Positions 1 through 5,991 of a stretch of DNA of 6,792 nucleotides are shown here, piece by piece (the first letter of the stretch is position 1; every line of letters starts with the position of its first letter). The notes beneath the pieces are model-generated. The model was not told the origin of the DNA and ran no database searches. It saw only the letters and a list, made by a program, of their open reading frames with translations. The translations under genes and the position numbers were made by a program. The DNA is from Bacillota bacterium (GTDB taxonomy: Bacteria > Bacillota > Clostridia > Christensenellales > CAG-138): assembly GCA_023461495.1 (NCBI GenBank), contig JAEYLA010000054.1, forward strand, positions 1-6,792, in the 5' to 3' direction.

Positions 1-1088
1 TCTTTGCCGCAACCACCAAGGGGAGGTTCCTTTCCCCGCGCAACCTGTCGGACCTCATCAACCAGACGGGTTATGTTGCGGTGCTCGCCATCGGTATGAC
101 GCTTATCCTCATCATCCGGCATATCGACCTTTCCGTAGGCTATGTCGCGGGGTTCCTGGGCGCCGTGTGTGCGCTGATGCTTTCAAAGGGCATGCCCGTA
201 GTTGTGGTGATCCCTGTCATCCTGCTGTGCGGCGCTGTCGTCGGCCTCTATCAGGGCACGCTCGTTTCACGCATCAAGGTTCCGGCATTTGTGACGACGC
301 TTGCGGGCATGTTCATCTTCCGCGGGCTACTCTCTATGGTCACGGCGGGCACCGGCACCATCATTGTGCGGGACGAGGCGTTTAAGGCGCTCTCCAACGG
401 CTTCATCAAGGATTATCTGTCCACAGGGGAAGGCGGTATGCACAACCTCACCATTGCCGTCGGCCTCGTTGCCGTGGTGTTGATGATGGTTTCCCAGCTC
501 AACAACAGGCGGCAGCTGCAGCGTTACCAGTTTAAGGTGAATTCCATGCCGATCTTCGTCGGCCAGCTCATCTTCTTCGCTGCCGTGATCATCGCGTTTA
601 TTCTGGTGCTTGCAAATTACAAGGGCCTCCCGTGGACGGCGGTGATCGTGGGTATTGTGCTGGCGATCTATAACTTCCTGCTCAACAAAACCCGCTTTGG
701 CCGCAGCATCTACGGCATCGGCGGCAATCCGGAGGCCGCGGAGCTTTCCGGAATCAATGTCAGGAAGGTGACGCTTCTCGTATTCGCATCCATGAGTACG
801 CTCGCGGCGCTCTCCGGCATGCTCTACACCTCGCGCCTGGCTTCCGCGACCCCGCAGGCAGGCCTTGGGTTTGAGCTTGACGCCATCGCTTCTTCCTACA
901 TCGGCGGCGTGTCCGTCAGCGGCGGCATCGGCAAGGTGACAAACACCATCATCGGCGCGCTCGTCATCATGTCGCTGACCAACGGCATGAACTTGATGGG
1001 CGTAGATATTTCCGTGCAGTATGTCGTCAAGGGCATCATCTTCATCATCGCGGTCGCGTTTGACGTGACGACGCGCGGCAAGCGTTAA
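1..1088 (+). CDS. mmsB: Multiple-monosaccharide ABC transporter permease (MmsB/GguB/XylH type), 5' partial
   Basis: Membrane permease subunit of a CUT2-family (ribose/xylose/multiple-monosaccharide) ABC importer; it would pair with a periplasmic-type sugar-binding protein and a double-domain ATPase, presumably encoded just upstream outside the window. The reading frame is open from base 3 (FAATTKGRFLSPRNLSDLIN...), so the GTG at 81 is an internal Val codon and not the start. About 361 residues are visible and roughly the first 30 are missing, judged against a usual family length near 390. Evidence: many hydrophobic helices, the family signature IDLSVGYVAGFLGAV near the visible N-terminus, the cytoplasmic loop GGNPEAAELSGINV that contacts the ATPase, and the C-terminal pattern SYIGGVSVSGGIG. 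A long polar insert with a further helix pair in the middle (including NNRRQLQRYQF) fits the XylH/MmsB branch better than RbsC. The exact sugar cannot be read from the sequence. Confidence 0.92.
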   Translation, partial: FAATTKGRFLSPRNLSDLINQTGYVAVLAIGMTLILIIRHIDLSVGYVAGFLGAVCALMLSKGMPVVVVIPVILLCGAVVGLYQGTLVSRIKVPAFVTTLAGMFIFRGLLSMVTAGTGTIIVRDEAFKALSNGFIKDYLSTGEGGMHNLTIAVGLVAVVLMMVSQLNNRRQLQRYQFKVNSMPIFVGQLIFFAAVIIAFILVLANYKGLPWTAVIVGIVLAIYNFLLNKTRFGRSIYGIGGNPEAAELSGINVRKVTLLVFASMSTLAALSGMLYTSRLASATPQAGLGFELDAIASSYIGGVSVSGGIGKVTNTIIGALVIMSLTNGMNLMGVDISVQYVVKGIIFIIAVAFDVTTRGKR

Positions 1089-1144
1089 AAGTAACTGCAT
1101 TGCAGAAAAGGCTTCATAAAGACCTTCTTCCTCCCAATCGTAAA

Positions 1145-1184
1145 GCAAAAGCCGCCGGCATTCAGGCTGCCCGGCGGCTTTTGC
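1145..1184. terminator. Bidirectional rho-independent terminator between mmsB and the AcnX operon
   Basis: A perfect 14-bp inverted repeat: GCAAAAGCCGCCGG (1145-1158) and CCGGCGGCTTTTGC (1171-1184) around a 12-nt loop. The GC-rich core is flanked by A4 and T4, so the hairpin ends in a U-run whichever strand is transcribed. It lies 56 bp after the mmsB stop and 38 bp after the stop of the leftward AcnX small-subunit gene, as expected for a terminator shared by convergent units. The U-tract is short and partly inside the stem. Confidence 0.85.
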
Positions 1185-1197
1185 GCACAAATAAAGC

Positions 1198-1221
1198 GGG
1201 GGAGGGGGAAGGGGGATTAGG
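1198..1221 (+). other. G-tract, three runs of five G
   Basis: Three G5 runs (1198-1202, 1204-1208, 1211-1215) separated by one and two A residues, followed by GG at 1220-1221. It sits directly after the AcnX small-subunit stop, so the leftward mRNA carries a C-rich, G-poor tract here, ahead of the hairpin terminator. The + strand could form a two-layer quadruplex, but only three runs reach three G, so a canonical three-layer one is not supported. Function is unknown; it may be only a low-complexity spacer. Confidence 0.45.
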
Positions 1222-1222
1222 A

Positions 1223-1663
1223 TTATGCCACGGTGACGGTGCCGTCCGGCGCTACCGTTACCTGCATGCCGGTCTTGACATAACTTAAAAATTCATCGCC
1301 CAAAGAGTCCACGGTGGGCATGGAGCGGTCCGTCCACACATCGGCAAGGATCGCGCCCGCCGCTGCGAGCGAGTCGATGGGCTTGGAAAACAGCAAACAC
1401 GCGGGCTGCTGCCCCAATGCCGCGGCGCAGTAGAGCACCATGCCGCCGGTGGTGGAGCCGATGGTCTGCGGCATGCACAAGGCGGTGCCCGCCATGGGCT
1501 TTTTGTAGAGCGCCGCGTTGTTCTGATCGGAACACACAGCTTTTTGATCGCCGGACATCAGGCTTTTCTGGAAGCTTGCCAGTGTGTTGAACCCCTGGGT
1601 GGAAACAAGCGCCGTGGCTTCAGCTTTGCGGGGGACGACGGGGCGGCCCTTGAATGTCTTCAT
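1223..1663 (-). CDS. Aconitase X small subunit (swivel domain, DUF126/AcnX_S type)
   Basis: A 146-aa protein matching the small, swivelling domain of aconitase X, which closes over the large subunit to complete the active site. The recognisable core is residues 59-110: a Pro followed by a glycine-serine loop (IGSTTGG, Ser70), then a helix in a hydrophobic stretch, then a PIDSLAAAGAI segment. In aconitase-type enzymes a serine in this swivel loop is the catalytic base, so Ser70 is the candidate (family knowledge plus inference). Many characterised AcnX small subunits, as I recall them, have Gly-Arg-Gly-Ser here; this one has Thr-Ile-Gly-Ser, so the loop Arg is missing. The start is ATG at 1663, sharing ATGA with the large-subunit stop and preceded by AGGAGG nine bases upstream. 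Length is normal for a stand-alone subunit. The substrate is not determined; cis-3-hydroxyproline or mevalonate 5-phosphate dehydratase would be the default names, but nothing nearby supports either. Confidence 0.85.
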   Translation of the reverse strand: MKTFKGRPVVPRKAEATALVSTQGFNTLASFQKSLMSGDQKAVCSDQNNAALYKKPMAGTALCMPQTIGSTTGGMVLYCAAALGQQPACLLFSKPIDSLAAAGAILADVWTDRSMPTVDSLGDEFLSYVKTGMQVTVAPDGTVTVA

Positions 1664-2934
1664 GCGCGTGCACCTCCTGTGAGCAGCGTGAGGATTTCAG
1701 CGTCCGTATGGTAACGCGCGCTCGTATAGGTGCGCAGCTTGTTGGAGTTGGTCACCACAGGAACCTTCCCGCACAGGGGATTGTTCATGTACATCAGCGG
1801 ACAAATGTCGGAAAGCACAATGCCCGCGGCTTTGAGTTTCGTGAATTCCGGCGTTTGTTCAAACGCCTTTTTGACATCCGGCGCCGCCGTAAATACGGTG
1901 GGGATCGCGGGCTTTTTACGGTTTGCGGCTTTGAGGCCGCTTAGCAACCGTTCCGTCCACTCCTTCAATTGCGCCATAGAGAGGTGCGGGCAGCCGACAA
2001 AGCAGAGTTTCGGGGTGGCGTCCGGGTTCTTCCAAATGCACGGGTAGCTGTTGCGCACGCGGAGGAGTTCCGCGCCATCTACCGCATAGCGCTTTGCGTC
2101 CGGCTGTAACAGCGCGCGGCCCTCGCGCTTTGCCTCGGGGGTCAGGCCTTCGATATGGTACAGGCCCACAGCGCCGTTTGATGCCGTGGCGGCGCCCATA
2201 TCCTTCAAATACGCCTTTGCTTTATCCGTCAGCCCGTCGGGGAAGAAACGGGCAAGCCCCGTGATGTAGGGCACATCCTCCATCACGCGCAAGCCGATGG
2301 CGCTGCCCAGCACCTGCGCTTCGGGCAGCGTATCGGTTGTCACTTCGATAAGCCACGTTGCCTTGCGGCCTTCGTCTGTCAACAACCCGAAATAGGGCAC
2401 ATACTCGACGATGCTCCCGAACAGTTCAATGATGCCGGAATTGCGGTTGCACCGCGCGCCCAGCACGCTGTTTGCGTACACGACTGCGCTGCTCTCCGCC
2501 CAGCTCAATACATCGCCTTCACTCGGGATGTTTCCGACCTCATCCATATAGCAGGTGCAGGTAAAGGCGTTGGGATTCAGGATGCCAAGCGAAAGCAGTT
2601 GCTCCTCATAGGACGCCTGCTTCGAATACATGATGTTGAATACCAGCTTCTGCAGCGCGTTCTGCGGCACGTTGGGGTCAAGCGGGCGCGGGTCTACGCT
2701 GAACGCCTGGCCGGAAAGCGCCCCGCCGTCGATGAGCTGCTGCATCAGTGAATAGACGGGCTTCATTACCGAAAGCCCAAAGCTTGTGACAAGGTGGCCG
2801 TACTTGCCCGTGACAGGCACCATTTTTTCAGCGCCGAACGTCTCGCCGTACATCACGAGCGTCTTCATAACCTTTTGCAGCGCTTCTCCTTTTTCTCCAT
2901 CCAGCAGCGCCTGCTGTTCTACGGTTAATTGCAT
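1660..2934 (-). CDS. Aconitase X catalytic (large) subunit (DUF521/AcnX_L type)
   Basis: A 424-aa catalytic subunit of aconitase X, an iron-sulfur hydro-lyase related to aconitase and isopropylmalate isomerase. Characterised relatives dehydrate cis-3-hydroxy-L-proline (bacteria) or mevalonate 5-phosphate (archaea). Family landmarks seen in order: VPVTGKYGHLVTS (39-51), FTCTCYMDE (124-132), the signature SWAESSAVVYANSVLGARCN (144-163), VGCPHLS (313-319), SDICPL (375-380) and VVTNSNK (393-399). Cys126 or Cys128, Cys315 and Cys378 are the expected three cluster ligands (inference from aconitase-type chemistry). Start choice: the frame stays open to a GTG at 2943, but that GTG lies inside the AGGAGGTGG ribosome site; ATG 2934 is spaced eight bases from AGGAGG and is preferred. 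The gene follows the reductase stop by only 12 bp and overlaps the small subunit by 4 bp. The N-terminal active-site region differs from common AcnX sequences, so a different substrate is possible. Confidence 0.9.
   Translation of the reverse strand: MQLTVEQQALLDGEKGEALQKVMKTLVMYGETFGAEKMVPVTGKYGHLVTSFGLSVMKPVYSLMQQLIDGGALSGQAFSVDPRPLDPNVPQNALQKLVFNIMYSKQASYEEQLLSLGILNPNAFTCTCYMDEVGNIPSEGDVLSWAESSAVVYANSVLGARCNRNSGIIELFGSIVEYVPYFGLLTDEGRKATWLIEVTTDTLPEAQVLGSAIGLRVMEDVPYITGLARFFPDGLTDKAKAYLKDMGAATASNGAVGLYHIEGLTPEAKREGRALLQPDAKRYAVDGAELLRVRNSYPCIWKNPDATPKLCFVGCPHLSMAQLKEWTERLLSGLKAANRKKPAIPTVFTAAPDVKKAFEQTPEFTKLKAAGIVLSDICPLMYMNNPLCGKVPVVTNSNKLRTYTSARYHTDAEILTLLTGGARA
1673..1678 (-). promoter_or_regulatory. 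Ribosome binding site of AcnX small subunit
   Basis: AGGAGG on the minus strand, nine bases before ATG 1663 and inside the 3' end of the large-subunit gene. Together with the ATGA overlap it fixes the start and indicates translational coupling of the two subunits, which fits a 1:1 heteromeric enzyme. Confidence 0.85.
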
Positions 2935-2942
2935 CGGCTCCA

Positions 2943-2948
2943 CCTCCT
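2943..2948 (-). promoter_or_regulatory. Ribosome binding site of AcnX large subunit
   Basis: Perfect AGGAGG on the minus strand, overlapping the TAG stop of the upstream reductase (2947-2949) and eight bases before ATG 2934. It rules out the longer GTG start at 2943, whose first base is the last G of this site, and suggests translational coupling with the reductase. Confidence 0.85.
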
Positions 2949-5217
2949 ACACGCGCGCGGCGAGCGCATAGGCTGCGCGGGTGGCTTCGAGCACCTTGCC
3001 CGCGGAAAAGCTGTCGCCGATGTAATAGAGTTCATCCGCGGCCCGCGTCCGCTGCGCTTCAAAGAACAGCGCGTCGTCTGGCCTGCCGCCCATCGCCAGC
3101 ACCACAAGGTCGGCTTTGAGCGTTTCGTCCCGCTCTTCCGGGCCAAGCTTCTTCGCCAGCGGGTTTTCAATGTTCTTGGGCAGAATCGGCTGCCAGGTGT
3201 TGTAGGGATCGGGCACGCCCGCGGAGACGTTGCGCCGGATGGCAACAGCATTTTTGCTCAAGCCCGTTACCTTGGCGCAGTTGAAGATCTTCGCGCCCGC
3301 CTGCTTCATGTAATAGAGCAGATGCCCGCGGTTGGCGGTGCAGACACCGTCCATCAGATGCGGCAGCATTTCCACCACGCTCACATCCCGGCCATGCTCG
3401 TACTTGAGCCAATAGGCCACCTCGCAGCCCACAACGCCGCCGCCGACCACCACGATCTCTTTTGCATCCCCGATGAGGCCGGGGTTAGCGAGTAACTCTG
3501 TCGCCTGCACGGTGTTCGCCTGCTCCATGCCGGGCAGCTTCGGCGCAACCGCGCGCGTGCCCGTTGCCACCACAATGGCGTCATACCCCTGTGTTTTGAG
3601 CGATTCTAGGGATGCCTCCGTCTGATAGTGGATGGTCAGCCGTCCGGTTTCCTGGGCAGCCTCCGCCATGCGGCGCAGGTAGGTCAGGTAATTCTGGATA
3701 TCGAATTTAATGCGCGGCACGCTGCCGGGGACGATCTTGCCGCCAAGCGTATCGCTCTTTTCAAACAACTCCACCGTATGGCCGCGCTCCGCCGCTTTTG
3801 CCGCAAACGTCACACCTGCGGGGCCGCCGCCGATCACGGCGATGCGCTTTGCCTTCCCGATGGGCGGCATCGCTTCGGGCAGGCTGTGCTCAAAGCCGGT
3901 GCGCGGGTTCACGGCGCACTGCGGATGGCCGCCGTCCACAAACTCGTTGATGCAGCCTTCCTGGCAGCCGATGCAGGGGCAGATGTCCTCCACCTTCCCG
4001 GCAAACGCTTTCATGGGCCAATCGGGGTCGGCCAACAGCGGCCTGCCGAGCATGACCATGTCGCATTCGCCCTCGCGCAGCGCACGCTCGGCAATATCGG
4101 GGTACCCAAGCTTACCCACCGCCACAACGGGAACGGGAAGCCCTGCGTTGGAGCGGATGTTGTTTCTTGCAAAGTGCTCTTTGACAAGCTTTGAAACGGC
4201 GAGGAAGCACCCCGCGGGCATACCGGCCGGGGGATGCGGCAGCCACCAGTTGTCATAGCAGCCGAGGTCCACGTCAAACATGTCAACGCCCGCCTTGACG
4301 AGCGCTTCCATATACTTAAGCGTTTCCTGGATGGTGCGCCCGTTCTGGAACTTCTTGAGCGCGGGGATGTTCATGCCCTCGCCATAGGTTTCATTGAGCG
4401 CAAGGGAAAGATCGATGCGGTACATGATGGGGTAGCTGTCCCCTGCGCGCCGCCGGAGCTCCTTCACAAGGTCCACGCCAAAGCGCATATAGTCCGCATA
4501 CGGCCCGGTTTTACGGCGGTTGAACGCGGGGTTGGTGAGCTGCTCTAATAGATACCCTTCATGCCCGTGCAGATACACGCCGTCAATGCCCGCGGCCTTT
4601 GCGTCCGCTGCGGCCTGCCCGGCGTTTTTGATGATCTTTTTAAGCTGCGCGTCGGAAAGCGGCATACATGGGATCTGGGGGATATAGAAGTTTGGGTTCA
4701 TGGAGGCGGAAACGGGAAATTTTGTCTCGTGGATCAAACACTGCGGATTACCCACGCGGCCCAATCCTGCGGTCAATTGAATAAAGAGCTTGCTGCCGTA
4801 TGCGTGTACGCCCTGCGCCAGATCGCGCCAGCCCGCAAACACGGTGCGGCTGCGGTCAATCCGCGGGAAATAGGAAAGGTGCCCGAGCTCGGTAATGGAA
4901 TGGTCGATGCCGTGGCTGATGGGGATTAAGCCCGTGGTGATAAGTCCCACCCCGCCTTTGGCGCGCGCAAAGAAGTATTGCAGCATTTTGTCGTTGGGGC
5001 GGCCGGTTTCCTCGCACATGTCGATATTGCCCATGGGGGCCATCACAAGGCGGTTCTTGATGGTGAGCCTGTTGATCTGGATGGGGGAGAACATCGCGTC
5101 ATACGGGTAGAGTTCCTTTGTCATGCGGCCCGTGCCGCCTGCGCGGTTCTCATTTTCCTCTGTGACCCAGCTGCCGTAGCTGTCCACCAGGGACTGTACC
5201 AAAGCATCCGTTTTCAT
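2947..5217 (-). CDS. Old Yellow Enzyme-type NAD(P)H-dependent enoate/2,4-dienoyl-CoA reductase-like flavoprotein (FadH/2-enoate reductase family)
   Basis: A 756-aa cytoplasmic flavo-iron-sulfur enzyme expected to reduce an activated C=C bond with NAD(P)H. Domains in order: an unusual ~37-residue N-terminal tail; an FMN-binding OYE TIM barrel (about 38-405; NRLVMAPMGN 55-64, HGHEGYLLEQ 217-226, GRPLLADPDW 391-400); a [4Fe-4S] motif C415-x2-C418-x3-C422-x11-C434, the same spacing as E. coli FadH; an FAD-binding GGGPAG (463-468); a second nucleotide fold GGGVVG (592-597); and a C-terminal YIGDSFSAGKVLEA (732-745) FAD motif. Glu616 at the end of the second strand of that fold favours NADH over NADPH (inference). 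His217 aligns with the first OYE active-site His, while Glu220 replaces the second, as in FadH-like proteins. ATG 5217 is chosen because AAAGGAG lies nine bases upstream; the longer frame to 5310 would begin upstream of the predicted transcription start, and ATG 5124 has a poor ribosome site. First gene of the operon with AcnX. BaiCD/BaiH-like or aromatic-enoate reductases are alternatives; the substrate is unknown. Confidence 0.9.
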   Translation of the reverse strand: MKTDALVQSLVDSYGSWVTEENENRAGGTGRMTKELYPYDAMFSPIQINRLTIKNRLVMAPMGNIDMCEETGRPNDKMLQYFFARAKGGVGLITTGLIPISHGIDHSITELGHLSYFPRIDRSRTVFAGWRDLAQGVHAYGSKLFIQLTAGLGRVGNPQCLIHETKFPVSASMNPNFYIPQIPCMPLSDAQLKKIIKNAGQAAADAKAAGIDGVYLHGHEGYLLEQLTNPAFNRRKTGPYADYMRFGVDLVKELRRRAGDSYPIMYRIDLSLALNETYGEGMNIPALKKFQNGRTIQETLKYMEALVKAGVDMFDVDLGCYDNWWLPHPPAGMPAGCFLAVSKLVKEHFARNNIRSNAGLPVPVVAVGKLGYPDIAERALREGECDMVMLGRPLLADPDWPMKAFAGKVEDICPCIGCQEGCINEFVDGGHPQCAVNPRTGFEHSLPEAMPPIGKAKRIAVIGGGPAGVTFAAKAAERGHTVELFEKSDTLGGKIVPGSVPRIKFDIQNYLTYLRRMAEAAQETGRLTIHYQTEASLESLKTQGYDAIVVATGTRAVAPKLPGMEQANTVQATELLANPGLIGDAKEIVVVGGGVVGCEVAYWLKYEHGRDVSVVEMLPHLMDGVCTANRGHLLYYMKQAGAKIFNCAKVTGLSKNAVAIRRNVSAGVPDPYNTWQPILPKNIENPLAKKLGPEERDETLKADLVVLAMGGRPDDALFFEAQRTRAADELYYIGDSFSAGKVLEATRAAYALAARV

Positions 5218-5226
5218 ACCGTTCCA

Positions 5227-5233
5227 CTCCTTT
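5227..5233 (-). promoter_or_regulatory. Ribosome binding site of the reductase gene
   Basis: AAAGGAG on the minus strand, nine bases before ATG 5217. It selects this start over the open upstream frame reaching 5310 and over the internal Met at residue 32. Confidence 0.8.
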
Positions 5234-5271
5234 GCCTTTTCATATTGGATGTGTAGATGAGAATTGCAACA

Positions 5272-5285
5272 AACCGAATCTGGTT
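5272..5285. repeat. Short inverted repeat AACC-n6-GGTT in the leader of the leftward operon
   Basis: AACCGAATCTGGTT, symmetric at AACCnnATnnGGTT. It lies just downstream of the predicted leftward transcription start (about 5294). It could be a secondary regulator site or a weak 5-bp leader hairpin (GAACC/GGTTT on the mRNA). The repeat is short and could be chance. Confidence 0.3.
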
Positions 5286-5300
5286 CTGTTTTATGACCTA

Positions 5301-5329
5301 ACCATATCACATTGTTAATTTATTTACAA
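5301..5329 (-). promoter_or_regulatory. Leftward promoter of the reductase-AcnX operon
   Basis: On the minus strand: -35 TTGTAA (5329-5324), a 17-bp spacer, and -10 TATGGT (5306-5301) with an upstream TG at the extended -10 position (TGATATGGT). The expected start is near 5294, leaving a leader of about 77 nt before ATG 5217. Spacing is ideal, the hexamers only moderate. It is embedded in an AT-rich stretch unlike the GC-rich genes around it. Confidence 0.6.
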
Positions 5330-5330
5330 T
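5311..5330. promoter_or_regulatory. 20-bp imperfect palindrome, candidate TetR-family operator
   Basis: ATTGTTAATTTATTTACAAT is symmetric at eight of ten base-pair positions (ATTGTnAATnnATTnACAAT). It lies between the divergent TetR gene and the reductase operon and covers the -35 element and much of the spacer of the predicted leftward promoter (about -36 to -17 from its start). A bound dimer there would block RNA polymerase. It lies some 60-80 bp upstream of the predicted rightward start, so direct autorepression from this site is less certain. Size and position suit a TetR-family operator (inference). Confidence 0.6.
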
Positions 5331-5373
5331 AGAGATTTCTAAAAATCGCCACCGAATTTATTCAAAGTGCATG

Positions 5374-5382
5374 TGCTATAAT
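5374..5382 (+). promoter_or_regulatory. Rightward extended -10 promoter of the tetR-membrane protein pair
   Basis: TGCTATAAT: a consensus TATAAT (5377-5382) with a perfectly placed TG, so the promoter can work without the -35, for which nothing good is seen. The predicted start near 5389 leaves a very short leader (about 18 nt) carrying only the second of two tandem AAGGAG sequences. This also excludes the upstream ATG at 5371 as the regulator's start. Confidence 0.65.
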
Positions 5383-5390
5383 CAAAGGAG

Positions 5391-5396
5391 AAGGAG
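5391..5396 (+). promoter_or_regulatory. Ribosome binding site of the TetR regulator
   Basis: AAGGAG ten bases before ATG 5407. A tandem copy (AAAGGAG, 5384-5390) could serve an in-frame GTG at 5398, but it overlaps or precedes the predicted transcription start. Confidence 0.65.
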
Positions 5397-5406
5397 TGTG
5401 AATACG

Positions 5407-5991
5407 ATGGCGGCACACACCAATGCGGAACGGTCCCTGCTCACGCAGACGCGCATCCTGCAGGCAGCGCGGGTGCTTGTAAAAAGCCAGAGTTGGGAAG
5501 AGACAAAAATCAAGGAGATCTGTGCCGAAGCGGGCGTATCCATCGGCGCGTTTTACCATCACTTTTCTTCAAAGCAGGAGCTGATGAACCGCGCCTTTTT
5601 GCTCTTTGACGAAACGCTCGTGGAAAGCCTGCCCGGGCAGGCAGGTACCCCGCTCGAAGCGGTCAAGGAAGTGCTGCTGGCGCAGACCGCGTTTGTCGTA
5701 AGCGAGGCCGGGCCGATCATTACCGAATACTACAAAAACATTTTGATGGATAAAACCCGCTCCGCCGTCAACCCGGAGCGCGCGTATTACCAGCGCGTGC
5801 TGTTGTGCGTCAGCAACGCGCGGAGCGATTTCCGTGTGGACTTGGAACCCGGTTATATTGCGGAACTGCTCATCAAATTTGTGCGCGGCTGTCTCATTGA
5901 CTGGTGCCTGCATGACTGCGGCTATGATGTGGTGGAACGGACAAGCATGGAGCTTGACTTCCTGCTCAGGGGTCTGGAGCGGCGGGCATGA
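5407..5991 (+). CDS. TetR/AcrR-family transcriptional regulator
   Basis: A 194-aa one-component regulator of usual TetR length. The N-terminal DNA-binding domain is clear: a first helix at about residues 13-27 (TQTRILQAARVLVKS) and a helix-turn-helix at about 35-54 with the classic IKEICAEAGVSIGAFYHHF, followed by KQEL. The rest (about 60-194) is a helical ligand-binding and dimerisation domain that does not identify the ligand. It contains several Cys residues and a GPIITEYYKN segment. ATG 5407 is preferred on ribosome site and promoter position; in-frame GTG 5398 is the alternative. The gene is divergent from the reductase-AcnX operon and its stop overlaps the next gene by ATGA. The arrangement suggests it represses the divergent operon and responds to a pathway substrate or intermediate (inference). 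Confidence 0.9.
   Translation: MAAHTNAERSLLTQTRILQAARVLVKSQSWEETKIKEICAEAGVSIGAFYHHFSSKQELMNRAFLLFDETLVESLPGQAGTPLEAVKEVLLAQTAFVVSEAGPIITEYYKNILMDKTRSAVNPERAYYQRVLLCVSNARSDFRVDLEPGYIAELLIKFVRGCLIDWCLHDCGYDVVERTSMELDFLLRGLERRA

Noticed and set aside
81..1088. GTG at 81 as the start of the permease
   Set aside because: The frame continues in coding-like sequence to the left window edge and GTG 81 falls inside the family-typical helix before IDLSVG; no ribosome site precedes it.
327..1190. Long antisense open frame (287 aa) opposite mmsB
   Set aside because: Low-complexity His/Asp/Arg-rich translation typical of the reverse complement of a GC-rich membrane-protein gene; the sense frame has clear permease motifs and the antisense frame would cross the terminator hairpin.
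2935..2943. GTG 2943 as start of the AcnX large subunit
   Set aside because: This GTG overlaps the AGGAGG ribosome site itself; ATG 2934 has correct spacing.
3628..4258. Two overlapping + strand open frames opposite the reductase
   Set aside because: They mirror the GC-rich reductase coding sequence, whose [4Fe-4S] and FAD motifs occur in exactly this stretch; no ribosome site or family resemblance was seen.
5218..5300. Riboswitch in the leader of the leftward operon
   Set aside because: The leader of about 77 nt shows only one weak 5-bp hairpin and no recognisable aptamer core or terminator/antiterminator pair.
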